This document shows positions 16,232 through 23,884 of a stretch of DNA of 37,314 nt, piece after piece (the stretch's first letter is position 1; the number at the start of each line of letters is the position of its first letter). This DNA comes from Deltaproteobacteria bacterium (GTDB lineage Bacteria > SAR324 > NAC60-12), in contig PBTB01000106.1 of assembly GCA_002726945.1 (NCBI GenBank), positions 1-37,314 on the forward strand. The letters are read 5' to 3'. The notes beneath the pieces are model-generated. The model was not told the DNA's origin and did no database searches. It worked only from the letters and a program-made list of their open reading frames with translations. A program made the position numbers and the translations under genes.

Positions 16232-17455
16232 ATGTCCCAGACGCCATCCCGCGTTTATCTTCGTCTTTTTCTGCTCACCACCTGCTTCGCTCTCACCGGT
16301 TCTGTCGCCAGCATGACGGTTTCGGTGGGTTCACTGGTTGGCCATGCGATTGCCGAAAACAAGGCGCTTGCCACCCTGCCGTTGTTCCTCAAACTGCTCG
16401 GCACCATGTCGGCGGGCCTTCCGGCCTCGCTGCTGATGCGTCGGGTGGGGCGACGCAACGGCTTTCTGGTTGGCACCAGCCTTGGGCTGCTCGGCGCATT
16501 GACCGGATCATACGCGATCCGCATCGGCAATTTTCCGCTATTTTGTGCGTCCACCTACACTTTGGGATTGATGATGGGGGTCAACCACCTCTACCGCTTT
16601 GCAGCGGTTGAGGTGGCCGGATCTGCATTCAAGGCAAAGGCGGTCTCGCTGGTGATGGCCGGAGGCATTGTTTCCGGAACGCTCGGCCCAACACTTGCGG
16701 TGCAGGGCGAGGATTGGATTGAAAACGCCCCTTTCGCGGGAGGCTACCTTGCGGTTGCAGGAGTGTATGTGCTGGTCGCCGGCATTCTCGCCTTTCTCGA
16801 CCTCCCTCGTCCGACCGTTGAGGAACAGCACGGAACACGGCGTCCGCTTGGAGAACTGATTGCCCAGCCCAACCTGATCTTGGCGGTTGCCAGCGCCGCC
16901 CTGAGCTATGGGGTGATGGCCTTCATCATGACCGCCACTCCGCTGGCGATGATGCATCGCGGGCATCTGTTTTCAGACACCGCCCTAGTCATTCAGGGGC
17001 ATGTGATGGGGATGTTCCTTCCCTCCTTCTTCACCGGTTCCCTCATCCAGCGCTTCGGCGCCCCTCGCATGATGGCCACCGGAGTGGTGCTGAACCTTGT
17101 CTGCATCGCGCTCAACGTCCACGGTGAATCATGGTGGCACTTCTGGACCTCGCTGATGTTGCTCGGCGTCGGTTGGAACTTCATGTTCATCTCCGGAACC
17201 ACGCTGCTCACCGAAACCCACCGTCCTGCCGAAAAAGCGCTGGTGCAGGGCTGCAACGATTTTCTCGTCTTTGCCATGGCCGCGTCCGGATCGTTGCTGG
17301 CAGGAGTGCTGCTCAGCGTCATGGACTGGCAGCAACTCAACCTGATCGCCCTACCGCTGTTGGGCGTGGTGGTCATTACGCTCGTCTGGTATCGATTGCG
17401 GCAACGCCCGGCGACTCCGGAAGCTCTGGCATCTGCGGCCAGTTCCGGGGACTAA
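16232..17455 (+). CDS. MFS transporter
   Basis: This 407-residue integral membrane protein shows about twelve hydrophobic segments. The MFS loop motif after TM2 is present as LLMRRVGRRNGFLVG. The second-half signature GMFLPSFFTGSLIQRFG is typical of the YnfM/RfnT-like branch of the superfamily. RfnT members import riboflavin in some alphaproteobacteria, but no riboflavin genes or FMN riboswitch are near, so the substrate is unknown. It is probably an inner-membrane secondary transporter driven by the proton gradient. It stands alone and ends 16 nt before a convergent mini-lipoprotein gene. Confidence 0.88.
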   Translation: MSQTPSRVYLRLFLLTTCFALTGSVASMTVSVGSLVGHAIAENKALATLPLFLKLLGTMSAGLPASLLMRRVGRRNGFLVGTSLGLLGALTGSYAIRIGNFPLFCASTYTLGLMMGVNHLYRFAAVEVAGSAFKAKAVSLVMAGGIVSGTLGPTLAVQGEDWIENAPFAGGYLAVAGVYVLVAGILAFLDLPRPTVEEQHGTRRPLGELIAQPNLILAVASAALSYGVMAFIMTATPLAMMHRGHLFSDTALVIQGHVMGMFLPSFFTGSLIQRFGAPRMMATGVVLNLVCIALNVHGESWWHFWTSLMLLGVGWNFMFISGTTLLTETHRPAEKALVQGCNDFLVFAMAASGSLLAGVLLSVMDWQQLNLIALPLLGVVVITLVWYRLRQRPATPEALASAASSGD

Positions 17456-17471
17456 CCACACACCTCGTCGG

Positions 17472-17720
17472 TCAGCAGTCGCGGATCAGGTATTTCGGAG
17501 GTTTCGGGTGGCGCTCCCAGCAACTGCGCTGGAAATTGCGGTGAATGTGACCGTAGTTGTGGGAATTGAACCGCCCATCTCCATTCCACTCCGGCGCAAG
17601 GGTGCGCAGAGCAGGAGTCTGGACAGCAGGTGGTGGTGGGGTGCAGGCGATGCTGAACAGCACGATCATGCCGAGCATCCCGGAAAACCTCCGGTTCCGT
17701 CCAAACTCAAAACAGCACAT
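17472..17720 (-). CDS. Mini-lipoprotein A (tandem pair)
   Basis: This is an 82-residue predicted lipoprotein. The charged n-region (GRNRR) and hydrophobic stretch (MLGMIVLFSIAC) lead to the probable lipidated Cys. The mature part holds EWNGDGRFNSHNYGHIH and ends with Cys. The next gene upstream encodes a related protein with DWNDGRYNERNYLPVH, so the two are tandem paralogues. A TTG at 17723 precedes the ATG by one codon. It starts 9 nt after the stop of its partner. Function is unknown. Confidence 0.55.
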   Translation of the reverse strand: MCCFEFGRNRRFSGMLGMIVLFSIACTPPPPAVQTPALRTLAPEWNGDGRFNSHNYGHIHRNFQRSCWERHPKPPKYLIRDC

Positions 17721-17729
17721 CAAACCAAA

Positions 17730-17999
17730 TCAGCAGCGAGTGGATGAACGCTTTTGGGAAATGATCCGGACACAATTCCGAAAAGGTCGGGGATGCACGG
17801 GCAGGTAATTGCGCTCGTTGTAGCGTCCATCATTCCAATCTGATGAAATCGGCTTTCTGACCGCAAGCGGTTGCCCTGGCTCAAGCTCCGGCGTCAAGCA
17901 GCCCGTGCCCCAAGCCACCACCACCACGCTTGCCAGCCCCAGACAACACCTCACTTTGAATCCTTGCCTTCCGTGTATTGAGATTGCCGAAGCAATCAT
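17730..17999 (-). CDS. Mini-lipoprotein B (tandem pair)
   Basis: This short predicted lipoprotein has the hydrophobic stretch LGLASVVVVAWGTGC followed by a Pro/Glu-rich spacer and the motif DWNDGRYNERNYLPVHP shared with mini-lipoprotein A. ATG 17999 has an AGGA ribosome-binding site and gives a charged n-region; GTG 17954 also has a good site (AAGGA) and gives a shorter 74-residue form. Either way it ends 9 nt before gene A, forming a two-gene leftward operon divergent from the gene at 18147. The lipobox (GTGC) is less than ideal. Confidence 0.5.
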   Translation of the reverse strand: MIASAISIHGRQGFKVRCCLGLASVVVVAWGTGCLTPELEPGQPLAVRKPISSDWNDGRYNERNYLPVHPRPFRNCVRIISQKRSSTRC

Positions 18000-18146
18000 G
18001 AACGTTCCTGCCATTCTCTCAAGTTCCGGAACGAGGATCAAGCAGCAGCGTGGGTTTGCGTTGACTGTCACGGACAGCCTTGGCACAGTATTGAGGCACA
18101 GCGAACGGCTCTCTTGACTCCTCAACCCAGACGCGCAAACCAAAAC

Positions 18147-18530
18147 ATGGACACCCAGCACGCTCCAATTGAAGTTAAACAGCTCTTGGAACTCAACCAC
18201 ATTGCCGTGGACATCAGCCACAGCATCATGGACAAACCGGTGCTCGAAGCCTCCGCCGGAGACTGGACCTTCATCCCCACAGTACTCCACAACCTCCAGC
18301 ACGTCTATGGTCGTCCGCTGGTGGCGGTGCGGAACATTGACGGGGAAAAGCGCATCATGTTCGCCGCCTATGTGATGGACCACGCAGTGCTGCCCAGTGG
18401 CCGGGTGCGCTTCGTGCTTTCCGAAGATCCCGGGACGCTCGGCGACCTTGTGGGCCGGGTCTATCCAATGTGGCGCGGGGCGACCATCGCCTACGTCTCC
18501 AGAGAAAGCCGTTCGGTTCTGGAGTTCTGA
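18147..18530 (+). CDS. Hypothetical protein
   Basis: The 127-residue product has no signal peptide. It reads as an alpha/beta domain with short blocks such as VLEASAGDWTFIPTVLHNL and GRVRFVLSEDPGTLGD, ending WRGATIAYVSRESRSVLEF. I cannot assign a family. ATG 18147 was chosen; a TTG at 18114 extends it but without a ribosome-binding site. It directly precedes the MORN-repeat gene, whose alternative GTG start follows its stop codon immediately, so they may be co-transcribed. Confidence 0.55.
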   Translation: MDTQHAPIEVKQLLELNHIAVDISHSIMDKPVLEASAGDWTFIPTVLHNLQHVYGRPLVAVRNIDGEKRIMFAAYVMDHAVLPSGRVRFVLSEDPGTLGDLVGRVYPMWRGATIAYVSRESRSVLEF

Positions 18531-18566
18531 GTGCAGACGTTTTGTAACCCATTCCCAAAAGCCGTC

Positions 18567-20858
18567 ATGCGATTCCCACGCCTTCTCCTCAGCCTACTCG
18601 TCCTCACGCTGCTGTTGTGGGGGACTCCTCCACTTCCAGATCTCCATGCCGAGGAACTGCTCTTCTCCGACGACTCCCGCTATGAAGGGGAGCTTGCGGA
18701 CGGAAAACCCAACGGCCAAGGGGTGTATCAGTATGCCGACGGCTCCCGCTACGAAGGCAAATGGGTGGCTGGTGCTCCGGAAGGACGTGGCACCTACACT
18801 TACGCGAGTGGAACTGTTTATGATGGCGACTGGAGGAACGGCATCCCTGACGGACGAGGGTTGCTGACCTACGCCAACGGCGTGCAGTATGTCGGGGAGT
18901 TTCAGGACGGACGCTTCCACGGCGGCGGGGAACTGACCTATCCGGACGGCACGCGTTACAGCGGGGAATTCGTCAAGGGCGCCTTGCAGGGCAAGGTCCG
19001 CATCGAGTATGCGGACAGTACGCACTACGATGGAACCTGGCAGAACGAACGGCCCAGCGGCAGCGGGACCCTGCGCTACGCAAGCGGCACGGTGTACGAG
19101 GGCGAGTTCACCGAAGGCCGGATCGAAGGCAAGGGTCAACTCCGCTTTGCCGACCAGTCCGTGTACCGGGGAACGCTCGTGGATGGTGAGTACCTCAAAG
19201 GCAACTACCGCTACCCGGATGGCTCCAGCTACATCGGCGACTGGCGGGACGACCAGCCCGAAGGGCAGGGTACCATGGATTACGCCGACGGCTCCCACTA
19301 CGAGGGACAGTGGCGCAAGGGGATGCCACATGGACAGGGTGAGTTGCGTTTCGTCGATGACTCCCGCTACCACGGCGTGTGGCAGGGCGGACGCTACCAC
19401 GGACTCGGCACCTTCACCTTTGCCAACGGTAGCCACTACAACGGCCACTGGCATGAGGGGAACTACCACGGGCAGGGCACCTTCAAGTACGCCGACGGCA
19501 GTCGCTATGAAGGCCAGTGGTCCAACGGGGTCCAACAGGGGTCCGGCACCTTCACCTACACCAACGGCAGTCACTACTCCGGAACTTGGCGCAACGGCAA
19601 TTTCCACGGGCAGGGTACGTTTGTCTATGCCGAGGGCGGCCGCTACAAGGGGCAGTGGTCGAACGGCACCCCGGACGGAGAAGGCGAGTTCAAATACGCC
19701 GACGGCAGCCGCTACAAAGGGTCGTTTGCCAAGGGACTCCCACATGGACAGGGCAAGCTGAATGATGCTAACGGTACCGCCTATGAAGGGCAATTCGTCG
19801 CCGGAGCCATCCGGGGACAGGGGGCCTTCACTCACAAGGACGGCAGTGTCGCCACCGGTCAATTCTCAGATGGAATCCAGCAGGGCACCGGCACCCTGAC
19901 TTATCCAAGTGGAGCGGTGTACTCCGGGGCATTTCTTGATGGAACCCCGCACGGACAGGGGGAGTATACCTTCCCCGACGGCTCCCACTACAAAGGCAAT
20001 TTCGCCTCCGGGAGTATCAAGGGGCAGGGCACCTACACCTACCCCGACGGCACCGTGTACGAGGGCAGCTTTGCGGCAGGCATTCCCAGCGGACGCGGCC
20101 GGGCTCGTTATCCTGCCGGATCGCAGTATGAGGGCGATTGGCGAGACGGCATGCCCTACGGACAGGGCCGCTGGAACTACGCCAACGGTGCAACTTACGA
20201 AGGGCGGGTCAAAGACGGGAGTCCGGACGGACAGGGCAAGTACGCCTTTGCCGACGGCAGCCACTACGAGGGGAAATTCCGCATGGGCACCCCGGAAGGT
20301 AAGGGTGTGATTGCGTATCCGGACGGCACCCGCTACGACGGTCAGTGGCGAGCGGGCATCCAAAGCGGGCAGGGCAAGCAGACTTACCCCACCGGAGCTT
20401 CCTACAAAGGCACCTTCCTGAACAGCCAGCCGCACGGCGTGGGCACCTACACCTTCCCGGACCAGACGGTCTATGAGGGCCAGTTCAACATGGGCAAACG
20501 CTCTGGACGCGGCGAAATCCGCTACCCCAGCGGTGCGAACTACAAAGGCAATTTTGTGGACAGCACACTGCACGGCCAAGGGACGTACCACTACACCGAC
20601 GGCTCACACTACCAGGGAAGTTTCGTCAGGGGAAAACCGGAGGGCAAGGGCATCATGACCTACGCCAACGGGGCGAGCTACTCCGGGAACTTTCTCAAAT
20701 GCCTCCAGCACGGGCAGGGCATCTACACCTTCCCGGACGGCTCGCGCTACGAAGGTGCGTGGGCCGACGGCCAGCAGAACGGACAGGGCAACTACTACGG
20801 CCCGGATGGAGAAATTATCTTCAGCGGACAGTGGGAAAAAAGCAAACCCCAGCAGTAA
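18567..20858 (+). CDS. Exported MORN-repeat protein (31 repeats)
   Basis: The 763-residue protein has a signal peptide (MRFPRLLLSLLVLTLLLW..., cleavage near DLHA-EE). It then consists of 31 consecutive MORN units of 23 residues (one is 22), each close to YxGxWxxGxxxGxGxxxYxDGS, plus a partial last unit (FSGQWEKSKPQQ). No other domain is visible. MORN arrays form elongated beta-meanders that in eukaryotes scaffold proteins and bind lipids or dimerise; bacterial roles are largely unknown. Given the signal, this one should be periplasmic or outside the cell. An upstream GTG at 18531 has a GGAG site and is an alternative start adding 12 residues. Units 8 (GEYLKGNYRYPDG) and 16-18 are the most diverged. 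Confidence 0.9.
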   Translation: MRFPRLLLSLLVLTLLLWGTPPLPDLHAEELLFSDDSRYEGELADGKPNGQGVYQYADGSRYEGKWVAGAPEGRGTYTYASGTVYDGDWRNGIPDGRGLLTYANGVQYVGEFQDGRFHGGGELTYPDGTRYSGEFVKGALQGKVRIEYADSTHYDGTWQNERPSGSGTLRYASGTVYEGEFTEGRIEGKGQLRFADQSVYRGTLVDGEYLKGNYRYPDGSSYIGDWRDDQPEGQGTMDYADGSHYEGQWRKGMPHGQGELRFVDDSRYHGVWQGGRYHGLGTFTFANGSHYNGHWHEGNYHGQGTFKYADGSRYEGQWSNGVQQGSGTFTYTNGSHYSGTWRNGNFHGQGTFVYAEGGRYKGQWSNGTPDGEGEFKYADGSRYKGSFAKGLPHGQGKLNDANGTAYEGQFVAGAIRGQGAFTHKDGSVATGQFSDGIQQGTGTLTYPSGAVYSGAFLDGTPHGQGEYTFPDGSHYKGNFASGSIKGQGTYTYPDGTVYEGSFAAGIPSGRGRARYPAGSQYEGDWRDGMPYGQGRWNYANGATYEGRVKDGSPDGQGKYAFADGSHYEGKFRMGTPEGKGVIAYPDGTRYDGQWRAGIQSGQGKQTYPTGASYKGTFLNSQPHGVGTYTFPDQTVYEGQFNMGKRSGRGEIRYPSGANYKGNFVDSTLHGQGTYHYTDGSHYQGSFVRGKPEGKGIMTYANGASYSGNFLKCLQHGQGIYTFPDGSRYEGAWADGQQNGQGNYYGPDGEIIFSGQWEKSKPQQ

Positions 20859-20864
20859 CGGCCC

Positions 20865-21074
20865 TCACTCGTCCGGCTCCACGCGCTTTTCCGCCTGACG
20901 GTTGTAGCGCTGCTTGCGCGGCGGCCTCACCTTCTCCCGGAAGCGTGTGAACGGGTAGGTCGCGGCGATCTTCAACTCGCCGCCCTCGGACTCCCCCTCC
21001 AACTCGGGGGTTTCCTCCACTTCCGCTTCCGGAACTTTCTCGGCTCCGGCTTTCTGCTTTTTGCGTTTTAGCAT
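20865..21074 (-). CDS. Small charged hypothetical protein
   Basis: A 69-codon frame encodes a protein with a basic start (MLKRKKQKAG), an acidic middle (EAEVEETPELEGESEGGE) and a basic end (FREKVRPPRKQRYNRQAEK). The end loosely matches the segment after the zinc ribbon in the InsA-like protein at 1-186 (KVLLPKQRYSEERKAEV). As it lies next to a degraded IS1 5' end, it may be partly derived from that element. No family is recognised; composition alone could produce an open frame. Confidence 0.4.
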   Translation of the reverse strand: MLKRKKQKAGAEKVPEAEVEETPELEGESEGGELKIAATYPFTRFREKVRPPRKQRYNRQAEKRVEPDE

Positions 21075-21090
21075 CTCAATCCAACACCCG

Positions 21091-21191
21091 GCATCCGTTG
21101 CCGCCGTTCTTGACGATGTTCGCACTGCCGCACTCGCGGCAGTGCTGGACTTGGCTGATCTCGATCAGCGGTGTCCTCCTTTGGAAGGTTA
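21091..21191 (-). pseudogene. Degraded 5' end of an IS1-like InsA gene
   Basis: Positions 21103-21191 align without gaps to 121-209 at about 70 of 89 bases (my manual count), covering the InsA N-terminus, its ribosome-binding region and the leader. The minus-strand frame reads ISQVQHCRECGSANIVKNGG, keeping the first CxxC. The ATG of the intact copy corresponds to CTG here, and the frame stops shortly after GNGC at TGA. It is therefore a relic of a second, diverged IS1-family insertion. Confidence 0.7.
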
Positions 21192-21356
21192 GATGGTTTT
21201 GTAAGCGTTCAGAGGGTGACTATCCAAATCTCTCACTTGACACAAATGATGGGCTGTTGTCCAGTCGCTTCGGTAAAAGTCTCACTTTTACTTGCACCCG
21301 TCCGGAAGGATTCGGGATATGCTAGAGGCGTTGTGACGATTCAGGAAAAGGAAGGC

Positions 21357-21989
21357 ATGTCACGCAAGGTGGGAACAATGGACGAGACCGACGGACTGGG
21401 GCGCATCCGCATCGCGGTTGAACTGGATTCCGGTGGCACGGAGCAAGAGGTTGCGTCGCGGCTGGGAATTCCGGTGAGCCTCGTCCAGGAAGTCGCCACA
21501 ACCGCAGGCTTCCGCGAAAAGCAGGGGGCGTCACAGCGCAGTCGCCGCACCACCGAGGCGGAACGCTCCGTTGCGGTTTCACGGATTGCAGGTGGAGAAT
21601 CACCTGAACGGATTGCCGAGGAAATTGGCGTAACGGTCCCGTTGCTGGCCCGCTGGTGTCGGCGGCAAGGAGTGACGGTGGGGCGAACGCTGGATCAACT
21701 CAGCGGTGCAGAGCAGAAGGAGGTCCGGCAACTGCTGGAATCCGGAGAACCGGAGGCGGAGGTGCGGGAAGCCTATGGCCTCACCCGCGAGGCATTGGAG
21801 GAATTGCAAGAACCGGAATACCAGGAACTGGATTCCGAAAGCCTGGGGTTTCTCTACGAAATCCTGCGGGAACAACCCCGCGCCTCGAACCGACGGATCG
21901 CGCAGATGGCCGGGGACGCAGGCTTGGAACTTCTGGAAACCGCCGTTGTCGCCTACCGCCAGCGTTTGCAACGGCTGGAAAAGCTCTGA
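21357..21989 (+). CDS. Multi-helix-turn-helix protein
   Basis: The 210-residue product contains successive HTH-like units. The clearest are GTEQEVASRLGIPVSLVQEV (about 28-47), ESPERIAEEIGVTVPLLARW (about 80-99), a weaker one at about 117-137 (SGEPEAEVREAYGLTREALE) and a last one at about 160-185 (RASNRRIAQMAGDAG). They resemble the N-terminal homeodomain-like modules of transposases and Hin-type recombinases, but no catalytic domain follows. A DNA-binding regulator or a domesticated transposase fragment is plausible. ATG 21357 is preceded by AAGGAAGG; longer starts run into the IS1 relic. It abuts the convergent gene at 21990 with stops joined as TGATCA. Confidence 0.6.
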   Translation: MSRKVGTMDETDGLGRIRIAVELDSGGTEQEVASRLGIPVSLVQEVATTAGFREKQGASQRSRRTTEAERSVAVSRIAGGESPERIAEEIGVTVPLLARWCRRQGVTVGRTLDQLSGAEQKEVRQLLESGEPEAEVREAYGLTREALEELQEPEYQELDSESLGFLYEILREQPRASNRRIAQMAGDAGLELLETAVVAYRQRLQRLEKL

Positions 21990-22364
21990 TCAGTGGAGGG
22001 TGCCTCCGGAGGAAGCGTCCTCGTTGACCGATCCCAGCAGCGCCACAATGTCGTCGAGTTCCTCAAGCTTGGGGAATTTTCCCTGATCCATGAGCGAGAG
22101 ATCCTCAAAGCTTTCAGGCGGAAGCAGTTCCTCATCGTCCAACATTTCCATGATCGCATCGCCGTTGATGTAGCACATCAGGCGGTCGCGGTCCTCCTGA
22201 TCAAACCCGAAGAGGTCGTCGAAGAGTTCTGTCCCGGCAAGGTCGATTTCGGTGACAACGACGCGGTGGTATTCTCGGTGCTTGAGTTGCCGGAGCAGCG
22301 AAATGACGTCATTGACGCTGATGCGGTGGTGCTGGTCGATATGAACGCAAAGGTCCCCTGACAT
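21990..22364 (-). CDS. Hypothetical acidic protein
   Basis: This 124-residue cytoplasmic protein starts MSGDLCVHIDQHHRISVNDV. It has a helical segment (ISLLRQLKHREYHRVVVTE) followed by a long acidic region rich in Asp, Glu and Leu. ATG 22364 has a GGAG site 8 nt upstream; a GTG two codons earlier (22370) is less well spaced. Its stop joins the stop of the convergent HTH gene. No family recognised. Confidence 0.6.
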   Translation of the reverse strand: MSGDLCVHIDQHHRISVNDVISLLRQLKHREYHRVVVTEIDLAGTELFDDLFGFDQEDRDRLMCYINGDAIMEMLDDEELLPPESFEDLSLMDQGKFPKLEELDDIVALLGSVNEDASSGGTLH

Positions 22365-22837
22365 TTTCACAACTCCGTGTGCGGGTGGGCAATCGTCCGT
22401 GTACTCTCATCCTCTTTCAATTCCCGTACCAGCTAGCCGGCAATCCCAAGGTCACTTGATTCGTGGGATGGGCAGGGGGAAGTGTTCCAAAACCAGCTCC
22501 ACTGCGCTTGAGCCGCCCTATGCAAAAACGCAATTTGTAGGACACGGTTCATTTACCTGCGTCTTGCCACAGCGATTTCGCTTGCCTGTTCACCATCAGT
22601 ACGCCATTCTCCCACTTGGCACCAACATGAAGGCAACGTCCGCACCTGCTGGCAGCAGGTGTTGCAAGAGCGACTGGCTGTCGGGAGTCAAAAACAAAAT
22701 GTGGGTGGTGTGGTCTTCGCGGCCCGCACTGTGCGTACCACCGGGAAATCCTTGCTGGTGCTTGGTTTTCACAGCTTGGGCAAGAATGAGGTATTCGAGG
22801 CGGTATCATTGAAAATCGCCAAACTTGAGAGGAGAGT
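22365..22837. other. Gene-free or decayed region
   Basis: No supported gene lies in these 473 nt. Several frames are open by chance on both strands. The most protein-like is on the minus strand at 22596-22805, reading AQAVKTKHQQGFPG then THILFLTPDSQSLLQHLLPA. It has no start at its beginning and is cut off by a stop at both ends, so it may be a gene fragment. The palindrome word TCCGGA, common elsewhere, is absent here. Confidence 0.4.
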
Positions 22838-23689
22838 ATGGCAGACAGGCTGACGGGTAAGGTTGCTATTGTGACGGGTGGCGGAAGCTACGGTGACGAT
22901 GTTGGTACGGGACGGGCCACTGCGGTGTGCTTGGCACGCGAGGGCGCCAAGGTCTTGGTTGCTGACATCAACGAAGCGAACGCGATGAACACCGTCGAGG
23001 CGGTGCGGGCCGACAGTGGCGGGGACGCCACCACGTTCGTTGGTGACGCTACGTGCAGCGCCGATAGCCGCGCAATGATCGAGTCCGCTGTCGAACGGTA
23101 TGGCGGTCTACATGTGCTGGTGAACAATCTCGGCTTTGGCGGACGCAGCGTTGCTTGGGGGAACCAACGCGGGTTGACCGACCTCAATGAGGCAAGGTGG
23201 CAGCAGGCCATCAAGCTGAATCTGAACTCGGCGATGTTGGCGAGTAAGCATGCCATCGCCCCTATGACAACCACCGGAGGTGGATCGATCATCAACATGT
23301 CGTCTGTCGACGGTCTGGTCACGTCGATGAATTACTCGATGCAGTACGGGGTGTCGAAGGGCGCGCTGATTATGCTAACCAAGGCCACCGCTGTCTGGCA
23401 CGGGCGCTCCGGCATCCGCGCCAATTGTATCGCGCCAGGGCACCTGCACTCAGCGTTCACCTCCCATATGGATACTGAGCTGCGTGATCGGCGCCGGCGG
23501 GTGACCCCCTTGGGCACCGAGGGCACGCCGTGGGATGTCGCCTGGGCCGCCGTCTTCCTGGCCAGCGACGAATCGCGCTGGATCTCCGGCGTGACCATTC
23601 CGGTTGATGGTGGCGTGCTCGCGGAACAGCCGCTGATGGGCTACGAGTTCATTAGCGAAGAGGTCGCGAGCGCCGACACAGATGGATAA
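22838..23689 (+). CDS. Short-chain dehydrogenase/reductase (SDR family)
   Basis: This 283-residue classical SDR catalyses an NAD(P)-dependent oxidation or reduction of an unknown alcohol/ketone substrate. The cofactor-binding motif is a variant, VTGGGSYGDDVGTGRA, with an inserted loop between the glycines. The NNLG motif (for NNAG) is at about residue 90. Active-site residues are Ser in NMSSVDG and Tyr-x3-Lys in MQYGVSKGAL. The C-terminal SGVTIPVDGGVLAEQP is also standard. A GAGGAG ribosome-binding site precedes ATG 22838. It stands alone between unrelated genes in a segment lacking the regional TCCGGA word, so acquisition by transfer is likely. Confidence 0.92.
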   Translation: MADRLTGKVAIVTGGGSYGDDVGTGRATAVCLAREGAKVLVADINEANAMNTVEAVRADSGGDATTFVGDATCSADSRAMIESAVERYGGLHVLVNNLGFGGRSVAWGNQRGLTDLNEARWQQAIKLNLNSAMLASKHAIAPMTTTGGGSIINMSSVDGLVTSMNYSMQYGVSKGALIMLTKATAVWHGRSGIRANCIAPGHLHSAFTSHMDTELRDRRRRVTPLGTEGTPWDVAWAAVFLASDESRWISGVTIPVDGGVLAEQPLMGYEFISEEVASADTDG

Positions 23690-23884
23690 GACGACCGGCA
23701 GCCCCGCTCGCTGCCGATACTCGCGGCGCCATGCGCTGCAACGACGCCCGTGCGACCGACCACACGACTTCCGCTCGTGAGTCCCGTGCTACCCGGCTGA
23801 CGCGCGGACGTCAGGCGACGATGCTCAGGGGCGCTGGTGGCACTCCAGGCAAAAACTGCAAAGCAATAGCGGGGGTTTCCTGCT

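Noticed and set aside
18594-19862. Long open frame (422 codons) on the minus strand opposite the MORN gene
   Set aside because: It mirrors the repeat structure of the sense gene, has no supported start, and its sequence is a repetitive Val/Ala/Gly pattern, so it is a by-product of repeat composition.
22399-22812. 137-codon plus-strand frame upstream of the SDR gene
   Set aside because: No ribosome-binding site, no recognisable features, and its Cys/Trp-rich sequence looks like a non-coding translation; the opposite strand frame looks no less protein-like.
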